Positions 33,696 through 43,634 of a stretch of DNA of 49,190 nt are shown here, piece after piece. Positions within the stretch are counted from its first letter, which is position 1. Every line of letters starts with the position of its first letter. Below the pieces are notes generated by a model that was not told where the DNA came from, searched no databases, and worked only from the letters and a program-made list of their open reading frames with translations. This DNA comes from Pontivivens nitratireducens (lineage in GTDB: Bacteria > Pseudomonadota > Alphaproteobacteria > Rhodobacterales > Rhodobacteraceae): assembly GCF_014235845.1 (NCBI RefSeq), contig NZ_JACJUQ010000016.1, forward strand, positions 1 through 49,190. The letters run 5' to 3'. The position numbers and the translations under genes were made by a program.

Positions 33696-35372
33696 TCAGT
33701 CGAAGGCCTGCGTCGATGCGCCGTTCTTACTGGAATTCTCGCTGACATCGCGGACACGCTCACGTGGCCACCACTCGGGATGTTCGTCGCGAATGTAGGC
33801 CAGCATTGCCTCCCTCAGACGGGCGTGCATTCCCCACGCGGCGGAGGGGTTGGGCGCCATGGCGTAGAACGTGACCTCCATCCCGTTTTCACCATGACCC
33901 AGGACAAGGGTCTTGATCTGTCCCGGTTCGGTCACGTCCTCGTCCGCGCGGGCAATCTCATCGAACTTGTCGCGCAGCATATCGACATCGGCCACATGAT
34001 CCAGGCGCAAGGTAAAGGTCCGCACCATGCGCGCGTCCTGCATCGACCAGTTCTCGAACGGATGCGAGATGAAGTATTTCACCGGAACGATCAGTCGCCG
34101 CTCATCCCAGGTGCGCAGACGCAGATAGGTGTAGAAGATCGCCTCGACATAGGCCCAGTTGCCCTCGTAAAGCACGGCGTCACCGATGCGCACCGGCTTG
34201 GCGAGCGCGATTTGCAGCGAGGCGAGGATGTTGCCCAGCACCGTCTGACCGGCGATGCCCAGGATCACCGTCAACACCCCGGCGGAGGCCAGAAGCGACA
34301 GCCCCAGCGAGGCGAACAGGTTCAACTCCGACAGCACCAGCCCGATGCCGATGGCCACCGTGATCAGCAACACGATGCGGCGCACCGCGTAGATCGAGGT
34401 GTAGAGCTGCCGCTCATCCTTGCTCTGCGCATCATCGATATCGCCGACATAACGCTCCGTCACCTTATCCAGCACGGCGTCGATGGCGCGCAGGGCCGCC
34501 ATGGCGACGCCGACGACCATCGCGATAATCAGCGCCGGTGACACGAGTGAGGAGATCGGGCCGGAGAATGAGATCGTCGTGGCCAGAAGCGTCTGCGCCA
34601 GTCCCGCCCCCGCGACGATGCCCAGCGGCATCGCAGCCCGCGACAGCAACCATTTCGCCGGGGTCCATCCGAACATCGTGGAGACATGACCGACGATCCG
34701 GTAGACGATATATCCGCCCAGCACCGCCATGCCGGCAATCAGCGGGAACCCGAGCCATTCCCATATCCGCAATCCGCCAAGCCGTTGGCGCAGCGATTGG
34801 GGCAGGTATTCCTCGAACCAGCGGGGGCCGTATGCCTCATAAAGGCGGGGAATTGCCTCGACCGTCTGGGGCGTGAACAGCCAGACGGGATCGCCCTCCT
34901 CGGTCTTGACCCGATAGATGCGGATATCGACGGTCCTGTCACCGACTTCGAGGATTTCCAGAGAGATGTTCCGGCGCGGCTTGCCCACCATCGGATTGGA
35001 ATTCGCGCCATCCTCGATCATCGCATCGGGGCGCGAGGAGATCGACGACCAGCGCAGCCATACCTCACGGAACAGCACCTCCGACAATTGCCTTGCACGG
35101 ATTTCGCCCAAGGCCGCGCGATTCTCCTCCGGCAGGCGCGACAGGTCGAGCATATGCATGGCCAGATCAGCGCGCCCCGCCTCGGTCAGATCGACGAAAG
35201 CGGCGAGCATGTCGCGCGGCGTGGACCGGTCCAGCGCGTCGGGTGCGTCCAGTCCGGCATTTACGTCCTCGACGACATACCACCGGTCGCTGACATCCTC
35301 CGACTGGGGCAGTGCGGGAACGGCGAGGGCCAGAAGCAGGAAAAGGGCGGAGAGGAAACGTGCAAGATGCAT
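33696..35372 (-). CDS. Mechanosensitive ion channel, MscS family, with periplasmic N-domain
   Basis: 558 aa. A signal peptide (MHLARFLSALFLLLALAVPALPQ) leads to a periplasmic region of about 170 residues rich in charged helices, then about four or five membrane segments. The last is the pore helix (SLGLSLLASAGVLTVILGIAGQTVLGNILA), followed by the MscS beta domain with VRIGDAVLYEGNWAYVEAIFYTYLRLRTWDERRLIVPVKYF and a C-terminal alpha-beta domain. It would release solutes on osmotic downshock or act as a small gated pore. ATG 35372 is chosen from the signal peptide; the upstream open frame is a shadow of ppx. Confidence 0.9.
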   Translation of the reverse strand: MHLARFLSALFLLLALAVPALPQSEDVSDRWYVVEDVNAGLDAPDALDRSTPRDMLAAFVDLTEAGRADLAMHMLDLSRLPEENRAALGEIRARQLSEVLFREVWLRWSSISSRPDAMIEDGANSNPMVGKPRRNISLEILEVGDRTVDIRIYRVKTEEGDPVWLFTPQTVEAIPRLYEAYGPRWFEEYLPQSLRQRLGGLRIWEWLGFPLIAGMAVLGGYIVYRIVGHVSTMFGWTPAKWLLSRAAMPLGIVAGAGLAQTLLATTISFSGPISSLVSPALIIAMVVGVAMAALRAIDAVLDKVTERYVGDIDDAQSKDERQLYTSIYAVRRIVLLITVAIGIGLVLSELNLFASLGLSLLASAGVLTVILGIAGQTVLGNILASLQIALAKPVRIGDAVLYEGNWAYVEAIFYTYLRLRTWDERRLIVPVKYFISHPFENWSMQDARMVRTFTLRLDHVADVDMLRDKFDEIARADEDVTEPGQIKTLVLGHGENGMEVTFYAMAPNPSAAWGMHARLREAMLAYIRDEHPEWWPRERVRDVSENSSKNGASTQAFD

Positions 35373-35503
35373 ATTTGATCCCGGATCGGTGAAGGAAGCG
35401 TGACAGCAGGGCGGGCTTGCCTTGCAGGTGCAGCAGTGAAACGATAAATCAAGAAAGTGTCCGGCGTATTGTGTGAGGCACCAGTAAAGGAGCACCTCCC
35501 CAC

Positions 35504-36640
35504 ATGCGCGCGCAAGGCCAATCCCATAACCGCAAGAGCGCGCGCGGCAGAGGCTTGGATCGACCGGGGCGCACGACCGTGCAGGATCGTCCGCTATATG
35601 CGGCGCTCGATCTGGGCACAAATTCGTGCCGGATGCTGATCGCCGCCCCGCAGGATAGCAGCTTTCGAATCGTGGATGCGTTTTCGAAGTCGGTGAAGCT
35701 GGGCAAGGAGCTGGAGCGGACAGGTGCCTTGTCACAGGCCGCCATCGGGCGAACCCTGGGTGCGTTGCAGGTCTGTGCCACGAAATTGCGCCGCCACGGC
35801 GTGAAGCGGTTCCGGCTGGTCGCGACGGAGGCTTGCCGCCGCGCCAGCAACGGTGACGATTTCCTGAAGCAGGTGACGCGGCAGACCGGGCTGAAGCTGG
35901 AACTGATTGATCCGGCGGAGGAAGCACGCCTCGCCGTCGTTTCCTGCGCCCCTCTGGTCGATCCTGCCGCATCGCAGGTTCTGGTCATAGATATCGGTGG
36001 CGGGTCCACCGAACTGGTCTGGCTGGATATCGGCGACGTTCCGCCGGGGGAGCGGCGCGCCGCGATCATGAAACTGAAACTGGCGCGCAAACGCGGCAAC
36101 GACGTGGCATCGGCCATCGGCGGCCTGCGCGTGGTGGACTGGATTTCCGTGCCGCTGGGTGTGGCAACGCTGCATGAGCGGTTTTCCGATGTCGAGGATC
36201 GCCGATCCCGCTTCGCATTGATGAGCTGGTATTTCGAGGAGCAGATGGCCGAGTTCACGCCCTACATAGATGCGGAACTTCCCGACTACCTGCTGGGTTT
36301 TCAGATGATAGGTACTTCGGGCACGGTGACGACAGTGGGCGCGGCGCATCTGGGCCTGACCCGATATGACAGAACCGTCGTGGATGGGATGAGCCTGACA
36401 GGTGACGAGATAAACACCGTGATCGACGGATTTCTGGGGCAGGGGTTCCAGAATCGCATCGGCAAGCTGGGCATCGGTCTGGACCGGGCGGATCTGGTGA
36501 TTTCCGGTTCCGCCATCCTTCAGACGCTGCTGCGCATCTGGCCCACCGATCGATTGAGCGTGGCGGACAGGGGTCTGCGCGAGGGAATGCTATACGCGAT
36601 GATGAGCGCCGACGGCGTTCTGACGCAGGAGGAGGGCTGA
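35504..36640 (+). CDS. ppx: Exopolyphosphatase / guanosine pentaphosphate phosphatase family
   Basis: 378 aa actin-fold phosphatase. The N-terminal phosphate loop is [14 protein letters not shown], the second is [13 protein letters not shown], and [11 protein letters not shown] carries the conserved Glu. It begins with about 25 basic, low-complexity residues before the fold, longer than in E. coli GppA. It likely degrades polyphosphate or pppGpp. Its stop shares a base with the rlmE start (TGATG), so the pair is translationally coupled, an arrangement linking the stress nucleotide/polyphosphate enzyme to a heat-shock ribosome methylase. Confidence 0.88.
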   Translation: MRAQGQSHNRKSARGRGLDRPGRTTVQDRPLYAALDLGTNSCRMLIAAPQDSSFRIVDAFSKSVKLGKELERTGALSQAAIGRTLGALQVCATKLRRHGVKRFRLVATEACRRASNGDDFLKQVTRQTGLKLELIDPAEEARLAVVSCAPLVDPAASQVLVIDIGGGSTELVWLDIGDVPPGERRAAIMKLKLARKRGNDVASAIGGLRVVDWISVPLGVATLHERFSDVEDRRSRFALMSWYFEEQMAEFTPYIDAELPDYLLGFQMIGTSGTVTTVGAAHLGLTRYDRTVVDGMSLTGDEINTVIDGFLGQGFQNRIGKLGIGLDRADLVISGSAILQTLLRIWPTDRLSVADRGLREGMLYAMMSADGVLTQEEG

Positions 36641-37368
36641 TGCCCACGAAAAAGCCGGGTGGCAACACGTCGGGGCGTGGAACACGCGACCTGCACGTCA
36701 AGGTAAAAACCGCCAAGGGCCGCAAGATCAGTTCGAAGCTCTGGCTGGAGCGACAGTTGAACGATCCCTATGTCATCGCGGCGCGCCGCGACGGCTATCG
36801 CGGGCGCGCGGCCTACAAGATCCTGGAACTGGACGACAAGTTTCGTTTCCTGGTGCCGGGGGCGCGGGTCGTCGATCTGGGCTGTGCGCCGGGCGGCTGG
36901 ACCCAGGTCGCGGTGCGGCGGGTGAACGCGCTGGCCGATCGCAAGTCGAAATTGCAGGGCACGGTGCTGGGCATCGACCTGCAAGTGGTCGATCCGATCC
37001 CGGGCGCGGAAATTCACGTCCTCGATTTCCTGGAGGAGGACGCGGACGCGAAGGTCAAGGGCTGGCTGGGCGGTCAGGCCGATGTCGTGATGTCGGACAT
37101 GGCGGCCAGTTCCTCAGGTCACAAGCAGACCGACCACCTGCGCATCATCGGGTTGTGTGAGGCCGCAGCCTATTTCGCCATCGACGTTCTGGACGAGGGC
37201 GGAACCTTCGTCGCCAAGGTCTTGCAGGGCGGGGCGGAAAACGACCTGCTCAACATGCTGAAAAAGAACTTCACCAAGACGATGCACGTCAAACCGCCGT
37301 CGTCACGATCCGACAGTTCGGAAAAGTTCGTCATCGCCACCGGGTTCAAGGGCCGCGCCGAGGATTGA
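36640..37368 (+). CDS. rlmE: 23S rRNA (uridine-2552-2'-O)-methyltransferase
   Basis: 242 aa RrmJ/FtsJ-type enzyme methylating the ribosomal A loop. The SAM loop is [15 protein letters not shown]. The K-D-K-E catalytic set is met by the Lys of [13 protein letters not shown], the Asp of [17 protein letters not shown], the Lys of FVAKVLQGG and the Glu of [14 protein letters not shown] basic N-terminal tail of about 30 residues precedes the fold. It ends seven bases before the convergent stop of the binding-protein gene. Confidence 0.94.
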   Translation: MPTKKPGGNTSGRGTRDLHVKVKTAKGRKISSKLWLERQLNDPYVIAARRDGYRGRAAYKILELDDKFRFLVPGARVVDLGCAPGGWTQVAVRRVNALADRKSKLQGTVLGIDLQVVDPIPGAEIHVLDFLEEDADAKVKGWLGGQADVVMSDMAASSSGHKQTDHLRIIGLCEAAAYFAIDVLDEGGTFVAKVLQGGAENDLLNMLKKNFTKTMHVKPPSSRSDSSEKFVIATGFKGRAED

Positions 37369-37375
37369 GCCGGGA

Positions 37376-39019
37376 TCATGGCCCTTCGTCCAACCATGTT
37401 TCGTTGAGGTACATCTCCATCAACGGGTGGGCGCCGTAATTGCGCACGCGCGACGTGCTGTGGGTGAAGATTGAGCGCCAGTAGGGCTGGATGATAACGC
37501 CGGAGGCCTGCAATGTCCGCTCGATCTCGGCCATCAGCAGACGGCGGCGGTCCGCTTGCGGTACCGCAAGGGCGGCGTTCAACAGTTCGTCGAATGCGGG
37601 ATCGGAATAACCCGTCTCGTTCCACGCCTCACCCGTGCGATAGCCGAGCGCCAGGTTCTGCACCCCCAGCGGGCGATGTATCCAATCCGTCGTGGAAAAC
37701 GGATATTTCGTCCAGTTCCGGGCAAAGGCCGAGTTCGAGATGATCGTGCGTTTGACCTTGATCCCCGCATCCAGCAACTGCGCGGCAATCGCGTCTGAGG
37801 TCATCGTACGCCAGTCGCCATCGGTTGAGATCAGCTCGAACGTCGTGTCCAGATGACCGGCCTGCACCAGCATCGCGCGGGCGCGCGCCGGGTTCGAGGT
37901 GATCGGCGTCAGCTGCGCATATTCGGGGTGCATCGGCCCGACATGGTGGTTTTCCGCGACCATGCCGTAACCATGATGCCCCAGTTCCAGCACGACAGCG
38001 TTGTTCACCGCCAGTTGCAGCGCGTTGCGCACGGTCCGGTTGTCATAGGGCGGATGATTGACGTTCATCCGCGCCACGATGGTGGCGGCAGTGTCGACGC
38101 GCGAGCGGACGAACCCGGCCTCATCCATTTGCTGCACGAATTCGGATTGCGTCTGGTCGTTGAGGTCCAGATCGCCCGCGACAAAGGCCGCGACCTCTTG
38201 AGTCTTGTCGGTGCCGAAATCCGTGACTTCGATCCGGTCGATATAGACCTCCGGTCCCCAGTAGTCGCCAGCGGGCCGCTTCTGAAACACCGCCGCGCGG
38301 CCGGGGCGCAGGTCGGTCATCAGATAGGGGCCGGTGCCGATGGTCGCCTCACTCAGCGGGGTGGAGCCGTCGAATGAACGGTGCACAATCATCGCGGGAT
38401 AATCCGACATGCCCGGGATCAGCGTGATGTCGGGGCGCGGCAGGTTCAGCCGGATCGTGTGATCATCCACGATCTGCATCACGCCGTCGGCCAGCGTGTC
38501 TGTCGTGGGGTCGATCAGCGTACCCATGCGCGCCGCCATCGAATTGCCGGGCACCCGCCGTTCGCACCAGCGGCGAATGTTGTGAGCGACGTCGCGCGTG
38601 TCAAAGGGGGAGCCGTCCGACCAGCGCACGTCGCGGCGCAGGTGTAGCATATAGACGGTGGCATCTGCGTTTGCCTCCCACCGCTGCAACAGCATCGGGC
38701 GGAAGGTCAGGTCACGGTCGTAGCGGACCAGTGTTTCGAGCATCTGACGGGTCAGATTGCCCTTGTCCGGCCAGTCGAACAGCCGGGGATCGTCCAGCGG
38801 CATGACGTTCATCGACACGCGCAGGATGCCGCCCATGCGGCCCGGTCGCTCCTGCGCGGCCGCAGGGGTCGCGCCGATCAGGCCATAGGCCGCCGTTCCC
38901 GATACGCCCAACGCGGTTGCCGTGGCCAGAAACTCCCGCCGGGACAGGGTTCCGGCTCGGGTCTGCATGGCAAGTTCTACCGCGCGGGGGTGCAGGGCAG
39001 CCTGTGGTCGGACGTGCAT
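37376..39019 (-). CDS. ABC transporter substrate-binding protein, peptide/nickel (SBP_bac_5) family, Tat-exported
   Basis: 547 aa. The signal has SRREFLATATALGVSG, a twin-arginine type, with cleavage likely after AAA. The mature protein starts GGILRVSMNVMPLDDPR and shows the family core LRRDVRWSDGSPFDTRDVAHNIRRWC, TIGTGPYLMTD and NVNHPPYDNRTVRNALQLAVN. It should capture a peptide, opine or sugar-like ligand in the periplasm. No permease or ATPase gene lies beside it, so it is an orphan receptor here. It is downstream of the P450 gene on the same strand with a 69-base gap. Confidence 0.9.
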   Translation of the reverse strand: MHVRPQAALHPRAVELAMQTRAGTLSRREFLATATALGVSGTAAYGLIGATPAAAQERPGRMGGILRVSMNVMPLDDPRLFDWPDKGNLTRQMLETLVRYDRDLTFRPMLLQRWEANADATVYMLHLRRDVRWSDGSPFDTRDVAHNIRRWCERRVPGNSMAARMGTLIDPTTDTLADGVMQIVDDHTIRLNLPRPDITLIPGMSDYPAMIVHRSFDGSTPLSEATIGTGPYLMTDLRPGRAAVFQKRPAGDYWGPEVYIDRIEVTDFGTDKTQEVAAFVAGDLDLNDQTQSEFVQQMDEAGFVRSRVDTAATIVARMNVNHPPYDNRTVRNALQLAVNNAVVLELGHHGYGMVAENHHVGPMHPEYAQLTPITSNPARARAMLVQAGHLDTTFELISTDGDWRTMTSDAIAAQLLDAGIKVKRTIISNSAFARNWTKYPFSTTDWIHRPLGVQNLALGYRTGEAWNETGYSDPAFDELLNAALAVPQADRRRLLMAEIERTLQASGVIIQPYWRSIFTHSTSRVRNYGAHPLMEMYLNETWLDEGP

Positions 39020-39088
39020 CGCGATTCCCTTTCGGCCGGTTCTGCGAAATCCTAGCATGGCCCATATAGGCCTCAAACGGGCAAGGCG

Positions 39089-40267
39089 CTACGTGCGGAA
39101 GGTCACTGGCAGACGTTCAAGGCCGTGAAAGTGCCAACGGTCCGCAAAGAACGCCGTTTCGGCAAGTTCCAGTTCCGGCATGCGGTCGATCAGGATCGGC
39201 AGCGCAATGGAGATTTCCAGCCGCGCCAGCGGTCCGCCGATGCAGAAATGCAGCCCCGCGCCAAGCGCCAGTTGCGGCCCCGGTTCGCGCGTCGGATCGA
39301 AGCGGGCGGGATCGGTCCAGACAGCAGGATCGCGATTTGCCGCCGCCAGCAGCAGCCCGACCTGTTCCCCCTTGGCGAAGGAATGTCCGAAGATTTCGAC
39401 ATCCTGCATCGCATAGCGTGAGAACAGGTGCAGCGGCGGATCGTGGCGCAGGATTTCCTCGGTCAGTTTGGCCGGGTCATGTGCGTGCCACTGACCTGTC
39501 TGAACCAGCGTGCGGATGCCGTTTCCCAGCGCGTGCACCGTCGCCTCATGCCCCGCGTTCAACAGCAGGATACAGGTGGCGATCAGTTCGTCGGCGGAGA
39601 GTTTCTCACCATCTTCCTCCGCTGCGATCAGGGCGCTGATCAGGTCGTCGCGCGGGGCGGCGCGGCGTTCGGTCAGATAGGTTTCCAGAAATGCGCGGAA
39701 GGCTTGTGTGGATGCGACGGCGGTATCCTCGATCATCCGGTCGCGGCGAATCTGGTACATCGCCACCATGTCGTGCGACCAACGCAGCAGGTCATCGGCG
39801 CGATCCTCGGGCACGCCCAGCAGGCGACAGATCACGATGACGGGCAGCCGCTCACAAAACTTTGCCAGCAAGTCGTCACCGGGTTCAAGATCGTCCAGCA
39901 AGCTATTGGAAAGGCTGTGTATATCTGGTGTCATAGCCTCAACCGTGCGCGGCGTGAAGGCGCGGGTTATCAGCCGTCGCAGGCGGGTGTGTTCGGGCGG
40001 CTCACGGTCCAGAAGGGACAGACGGTCGATTTCATAGAACGGGGCGACATGCGGTTCAGGCTCCACCGGAAAGGGGTTCTCACGACCAAAGCGGCGGTCG
40101 CGCAGCAGGGCGTTGACCTCTGCATGACCGGCGGCGACGGGCATCGACAACTCGTCCCACACGACCAGCGGACCGGCGGCGCGCAGTCTGTCGTAGAACG
40201 GGTAGGGGTTCTGGACAAAGACGGGATCACGCGGCGATTGCGACAGGCGCGGCAGATCGTGGCTCAT
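39089..40267 (-). CDS. Cytochrome P450
   Basis: 392 aa soluble bacterial P450. The I-helix oxygen-activation motif is AGHEAT (238-243), EXXR is Glu271-Arg274, and the haem ligand Cys342 is in LGAGLHFCIGG. LDREPPEHTRLRRLITRAFTP is the standard B'-C region. No ferredoxin or reductase gene is adjacent, so redox partners must come from elsewhere. The ATG overlaps the stop of the PLP lyase by four bases (40264-40267), so the two are coupled, which hints at a sulfur- or amino-acid-derived substrate. Confidence 0.93.
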   Translation of the reverse strand: MSHDLPRLSQSPRDPVFVQNPYPFYDRLRAAGPLVVWDELSMPVAAGHAEVNALLRDRRFGRENPFPVEPEPHVAPFYEIDRLSLLDREPPEHTRLRRLITRAFTPRTVEAMTPDIHSLSNSLLDDLEPGDDLLAKFCERLPVIVICRLLGVPEDRADDLLRWSHDMVAMYQIRRDRMIEDTAVASTQAFRAFLETYLTERRAAPRDDLISALIAAEEDGEKLSADELIATCILLLNAGHEATVHALGNGIRTLVQTGQWHAHDPAKLTEEILRHDPPLHLFSRYAMQDVEIFGHSFAKGEQVGLLLAAANRDPAVWTDPARFDPTREPGPQLALGAGLHFCIGGPLARLEISIALPILIDRMPELELAETAFFADRWHFHGLERLPVTFRT

Positions 40268-41415
40268 GGCGCGGAGTCCAATGCCTGTTCCAGATCCGCG
40301 ATCAGGTCGGAGACGCTCTCGATCCCGATGGACAGGCGCAGCAGCTCCGGTTTCACCACGGAATGCGGCCCCTCGACCGCGATGCGATGCTCGATCAGGC
40401 TTTCGACACCGCCCAGCGAGGTCGCGGGAATGAACGCCTGCGTATGGGTCGCAACATGCTGCGCGGCGGCGCGACTGCGGGCGATCAGCGACATCATTCC
40501 GCCAAACCCGTTCGTCATCTGGCGCGCCGCGATGGCGTGGCCGGGATGCGAGGGCAAACCGGGGTAGAGCACGGCGGCCAGCTTCGGATGCCCGTCGAAA
40601 TGCTGTGCGATGGTCAGCGCGCTCTCGCTCGCCCGTTCGAACCGCAGGTAAAGCGTGCGCAGGCCCCGGATCAGCAACCAGGCCTCAAACGCGGCCATGA
40701 CGGTGCCTTGCAGCGTGCGCAGGCTGCGAACCTCATCCACGAAGGGGCCGTTTTGGGCAAAGGACAGCACGCCGCCGGTAATGTCGGAATGGCCGTTCAT
40801 GTACTTGGTGGCGGAGTGAAAGACGATATCGGCACCGAGGGACAGCGCCTGCGTGGTGCAGGGCGGCGTCACGGTGCAATCGACCGCCAGTTTCGCGCCG
40901 ACGGAATGGGCCAGCTCCACCGCGGCGGCAATGTCGGTCACGTCCCAGTTCGGATTTGTCGGCGTCTCGACCCAGACGATTTTCGTGGCGGGGGTGATTG
41001 CCTCGGCCAGCGCGCCGTCCTGAGTGGCATCATAGAACGTCGCCTTGACCCCCCGCTTTTCCACCAGACGGTGCAGCCAGTTGATGGTGCCGTGATAGCC
41101 GACGATGGGGCAGGTCACGTGATCGCCTGCCTCCAACGTCTCGAACAGGGCGACGATCGCGCTCATGCCAGAGGTGAAGAGCATCGAGGTGGCGGCCCCC
41201 TCCAGATTGGCCAGAATCGCCTCTGCATGATCCACGGTCGGGCCGCCGTCGCGGGCATAAATCGCGTTTCCGATGGGCTGATAGTCGCCATCGCGCGCGA
41301 AGGTCGAGGCAGGCTCGATCCCCGGCACCACGGCCCCGTGCACGGGGTTGACGAAATGCAGGGCCTGCGCCGCCCGCGTGGCTGGCGAAAGGTTGAGCTG
41401 GGTGGGCTGTTTCAT
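40264..41415 (-). CDS. Trans-sulfuration family PLP enzyme (cystathionine gamma-synthase / lyase type)
   Basis: 383 aa Cys/Met-metabolism PLP enzyme. The phosphate-binding Tyr53/Arg55 of the partner subunit are in IYARDGGPT, Tyr107 stacks on PLP in GYHGT, Asp179 lies in AVDCTVTPP, and the Schiff-base Lys204 is in HSATKYMNGHSD. The C-terminal substrate arginine is expected in LLRLSIGIES. AGGAG precedes the ATG. Whether it makes cystathionine, acts as gamma-lyase or as methionine gamma-lyase cannot be told from the motifs. It is the first gene of a two-gene unit with the P450, divergent from the Ldh gene. Confidence 0.88.
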   Translation of the reverse strand: MKQPTQLNLSPATRAAQALHFVNPVHGAVVPGIEPASTFARDGDYQPIGNAIYARDGGPTVDHAEAILANLEGAATSMLFTSGMSAIVALFETLEAGDHVTCPIVGYHGTINWLHRLVEKRGVKATFYDATQDGALAEAITPATKIVWVETPTNPNWDVTDIAAAVELAHSVGAKLAVDCTVTPPCTTQALSLGADIVFHSATKYMNGHSDITGGVLSFAQNGPFVDEVRSLRTLQGTVMAAFEAWLLIRGLRTLYLRFERASESALTIAQHFDGHPKLAAVLYPGLPSHPGHAIAARQMTNGFGGMMSLIARSRAAAQHVATHTQAFIPATSLGGVESLIEHRIAVEGPHSVVKPELLRLSIGIESVSDLIADLEQALDSAP

Positions 41416-41601
41416 CGTGTGCTCCTGAAAGTCGTGCCACTTTATCGCGTGGCATGGGGCGACGTGCAATGGATCACCTGTCGGCAGTTCGATTCGCGGC
41501 CTGGGGATGACGCGGCGGCGCGGTTCGGCGTAGAGAGGACGCTCGCACCCCCCGCGACGATTGCGTCGCACGGGGTGCAAGCCACCTTGCCGGAGCCTGA
41601 C

Positions 41602-42612
41602 ATGACCACCGAGACCCTGACCTTGATGCAAGCCGAGGCGCTGGCGACCGCCGCGCTGATCGCCTCGGACACATCGCCCGAAAATGCCGCGTCCACCGCG
41701 CGCGCCCTGATCCGGGCGGAGGCCGACGGCCAGCGCGGGCACGGGTTGAGCCGGGTTCCCACCTATGCCGCGCAGGCGGCGGTGGGCAAGGTTCGCGGCC
41801 ATGTCACCCCGGTGATCGAGGACGTGAAACCGGGCGTGTTCCGGGTGGATGCCCGGCACGGCTTCGCCTATCCCGCCTTCGATCTGGCTCTGCCTGAATT
41901 GACCTTGCGCGCCCGTGCGCAGGGAATCGCGGTGGTCGCGGTACGGCGCTCGCATCATTTCGGGGTGGCGGGGCATCATTGTGAGGCGCTGGCGCGGCAG
42001 GGGCTGATCGCCTTCGTCTATGGCAACGCGCCCCGGTCGATGGCCCCGTGGGGGGCGGCGAAACCGATGCTGGGCACGAATCCCATCGCCTTTGCCGCAC
42101 CGATGGCCGGGGCGCCGCTGGTCATCGACATGGCGACGACGACGGTGGCGCGGGGCAAGATCCTTGCCGCGCGGGAGGCCGGACAGAAGAGCATCCCCCA
42201 GGGGTGGGCGTTGGACCCCGACGGTCAGCCGACAACCGATCCCGTGGCCGCACTGGCCGGCACCGTCGCCCCGATGGGCGGTGCGAAGGGCGCGGCGCTG
42301 GCCCTGATGGTCGAGGTCATGTCCGCTTGCCTGGTCGGCGCGGCACTGGGGGCGGAGGCGTCCTCGCTGCTGAATGCCGAGGGCGCCGCGCCCGATCTGG
42401 GACAGGTGGTCATCGCGCTCGACCCTGGTCCGATCTCCGGCGGGGCGTTCGACGACCGGATCGCGGCCCTAGCCATGCTGTATGATCAGATGGAAGGTGC
42501 GCGCTTGCCCGGATCGCGCAGGCTGGCCGCGCGTGAGGCCGCAGCGCGCGACGGGGTCGAGGTGGACAGCACCTTGCTGTCGAAAATACGTGCAATCGCC
42601 GGGCAGGGGTGA
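41602..42612 (+). CDS. Malate/L-lactate dehydrogenase family (Ldh2) oxidoreductase
   Basis: 336 aa NAD(P)-dependent 2-oxo acid reductase fold unrelated to classical LDH. Family segments are SRVPTYA near residue 48, VVAVRRSHHFGVAGHHCEAL (with the catalytic His), GNAPRSMAPWGAAKPMLGTNPIAFAAP and VIDMATTTVARGKI. Members act on malate, lactate, ureidoglycolate, delta1-piperideine-2-carboxylate or 2,3-diketogulonate. GGAG lies before ATG 41602; the open frame upstream is antisense to the PLP enzyme. The next gene, an aldose epimerase, starts 32 bases later, favouring a sugar-acid substrate. Confidence 0.88.
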   Translation: MTTETLTLMQAEALATAALIASDTSPENAASTARALIRAEADGQRGHGLSRVPTYAAQAAVGKVRGHVTPVIEDVKPGVFRVDARHGFAYPAFDLALPELTLRARAQGIAVVAVRRSHHFGVAGHHCEALARQGLIAFVYGNAPRSMAPWGAAKPMLGTNPIAFAAPMAGAPLVIDMATTTVARGKILAAREAGQKSIPQGWALDPDGQPTTDPVAALAGTVAPMGGAKGAALALMVEVMSACLVGAALGAEASSLLNAEGAAPDLGQVVIALDPGPISGGAFDDRIAALAMLYDQMEGARLPGSRRLAAREAAARDGVEVDSTLLSKIRAIAGQG

Positions 42613-42644
42613 TCTGTCGGAAAGCAAACGGAAAGGGGACACTC

Positions 42645-43634
42645 ATGCAGGTTATCGGTCAGGTGGACGGGCAGGACGTATATGAGTATGTCCTCGACAG
42701 TGGCGCGGCGCAGATCAGCGTCATGAGCCTGGGCGCGGCGATCCGCGATTGGCGCATCGCCGGTGTGGATCGTGCCATGGTGCTGGGATTTCCGACGCTT
42801 GCGGATCACCTTGCCCATGCGCGGGCCCACGGAACGATCGTCGGGCGGGTGGCCAACCGGACGGGCTTTGGCAGGTTCAGCATGAACGGTGAGGAATACC
42901 ACCTGACCGTCGAGACGCCGCCGCATCACCTGCATGGCGGGCCGGAGGGGCTGGGCCTGAGCCTGTGGCGGATGGAGGCGAACGGCCCGACCGCTCTGCA
43001 TCTGTCGCATCATTCCCCCGACGGGCATATGGGCTATCCGGGCGCGGTGGATTTCACCGTCGAGATGACCCTGACCGGCACGAAACTGCGGATGGTCATG
43101 GAGGGTGTTCCCGATCGGGAGACGCCGATCAACCTGGCCCAGCACAATTACTACACCCTCGGGGCGGAGGGCGTGCGCGATCTGGTGTTCCACGCGGCGG
43201 CGGAGGCCTACACTCCGACGGACGAAACCTTGCTGCCCTATGGCCGGATCGATCCGGTGGAGGGGACGCAATACGATTTTCGGACCCCCAGAAGCTCACG
43301 CCAGGCGGACCCGGATGAGAAGGGCATCGATACCAATCTGGTGTTGAGCGAAGGACGCCCCTTCGCGGTGCCGTGCTGCGTCCTGCGCAATCCCGACAAT
43401 GGCGTGACAATGCAGATGTGGACGGACCAGCCGGGGCTGCAAATCTTCAACACGTGGCATTTCCGATTCGATGCGCCCCATCATGATGGGCTGATGACCG
43501 ATGGCTATCAAGGATTCGCGGTGGAGCCGCAGCATTTTCCAGACAGCCTCAACAATCCGCAATGGCCCTCGATCCTGTATTCGCCGCAACGCCCGTACAG
43601 ACAGGTTCTGGAGGTCGATATCGCCAAGGGCTGA
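42645..43634 (+). CDS. Aldose 1-epimerase (mutarotase)
   Basis: 329 aa galactose-mutarotase fold interconverting alpha and beta anomers. His97 (HHLHGGPEGL) and His167 (NLAQHNYY) are the active-site histidines, and the Glu in GFAVEPQHFPD is the general base. ATG 42645 has AAAGGGG upstream. GTG 42609, overlapping the Ldh stop, is an alternative that adds 12 residues. No signal peptide is seen. It forms a likely operon with the Ldh-family gene and could serve a sugar-acid catabolic route that ends in edd-eda chemistry. Confidence 0.9.
   Translation: MQVIGQVDGQDVYEYVLDSGAAQISVMSLGAAIRDWRIAGVDRAMVLGFPTLADHLAHARAHGTIVGRVANRTGFGRFSMNGEEYHLTVETPPHHLHGGPEGLGLSLWRMEANGPTALHLSHHSPDGHMGYPGAVDFTVEMTLTGTKLRMVMEGVPDRETPINLAQHNYYTLGAEGVRDLVFHAAAEAYTPTDETLLPYGRIDPVEGTQYDFRTPRSSRQADPDEKGIDTNLVLSEGRPFAVPCCVLRNPDNGVTMQMWTDQPGLQIFNTWHFRFDAPHHDGLMTDGYQGFAVEPQHFPDSLNNPQWPSILYSPQRPYRQVLEVDIAKG

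Noticed and set aside
40363-41601. Long N-terminal extension of the Ldh-family gene
   Set aside because: The extension lies antisense to the PLP enzyme and has no homology-like pattern. ATG 41602 with GGAG gives the normal family length.
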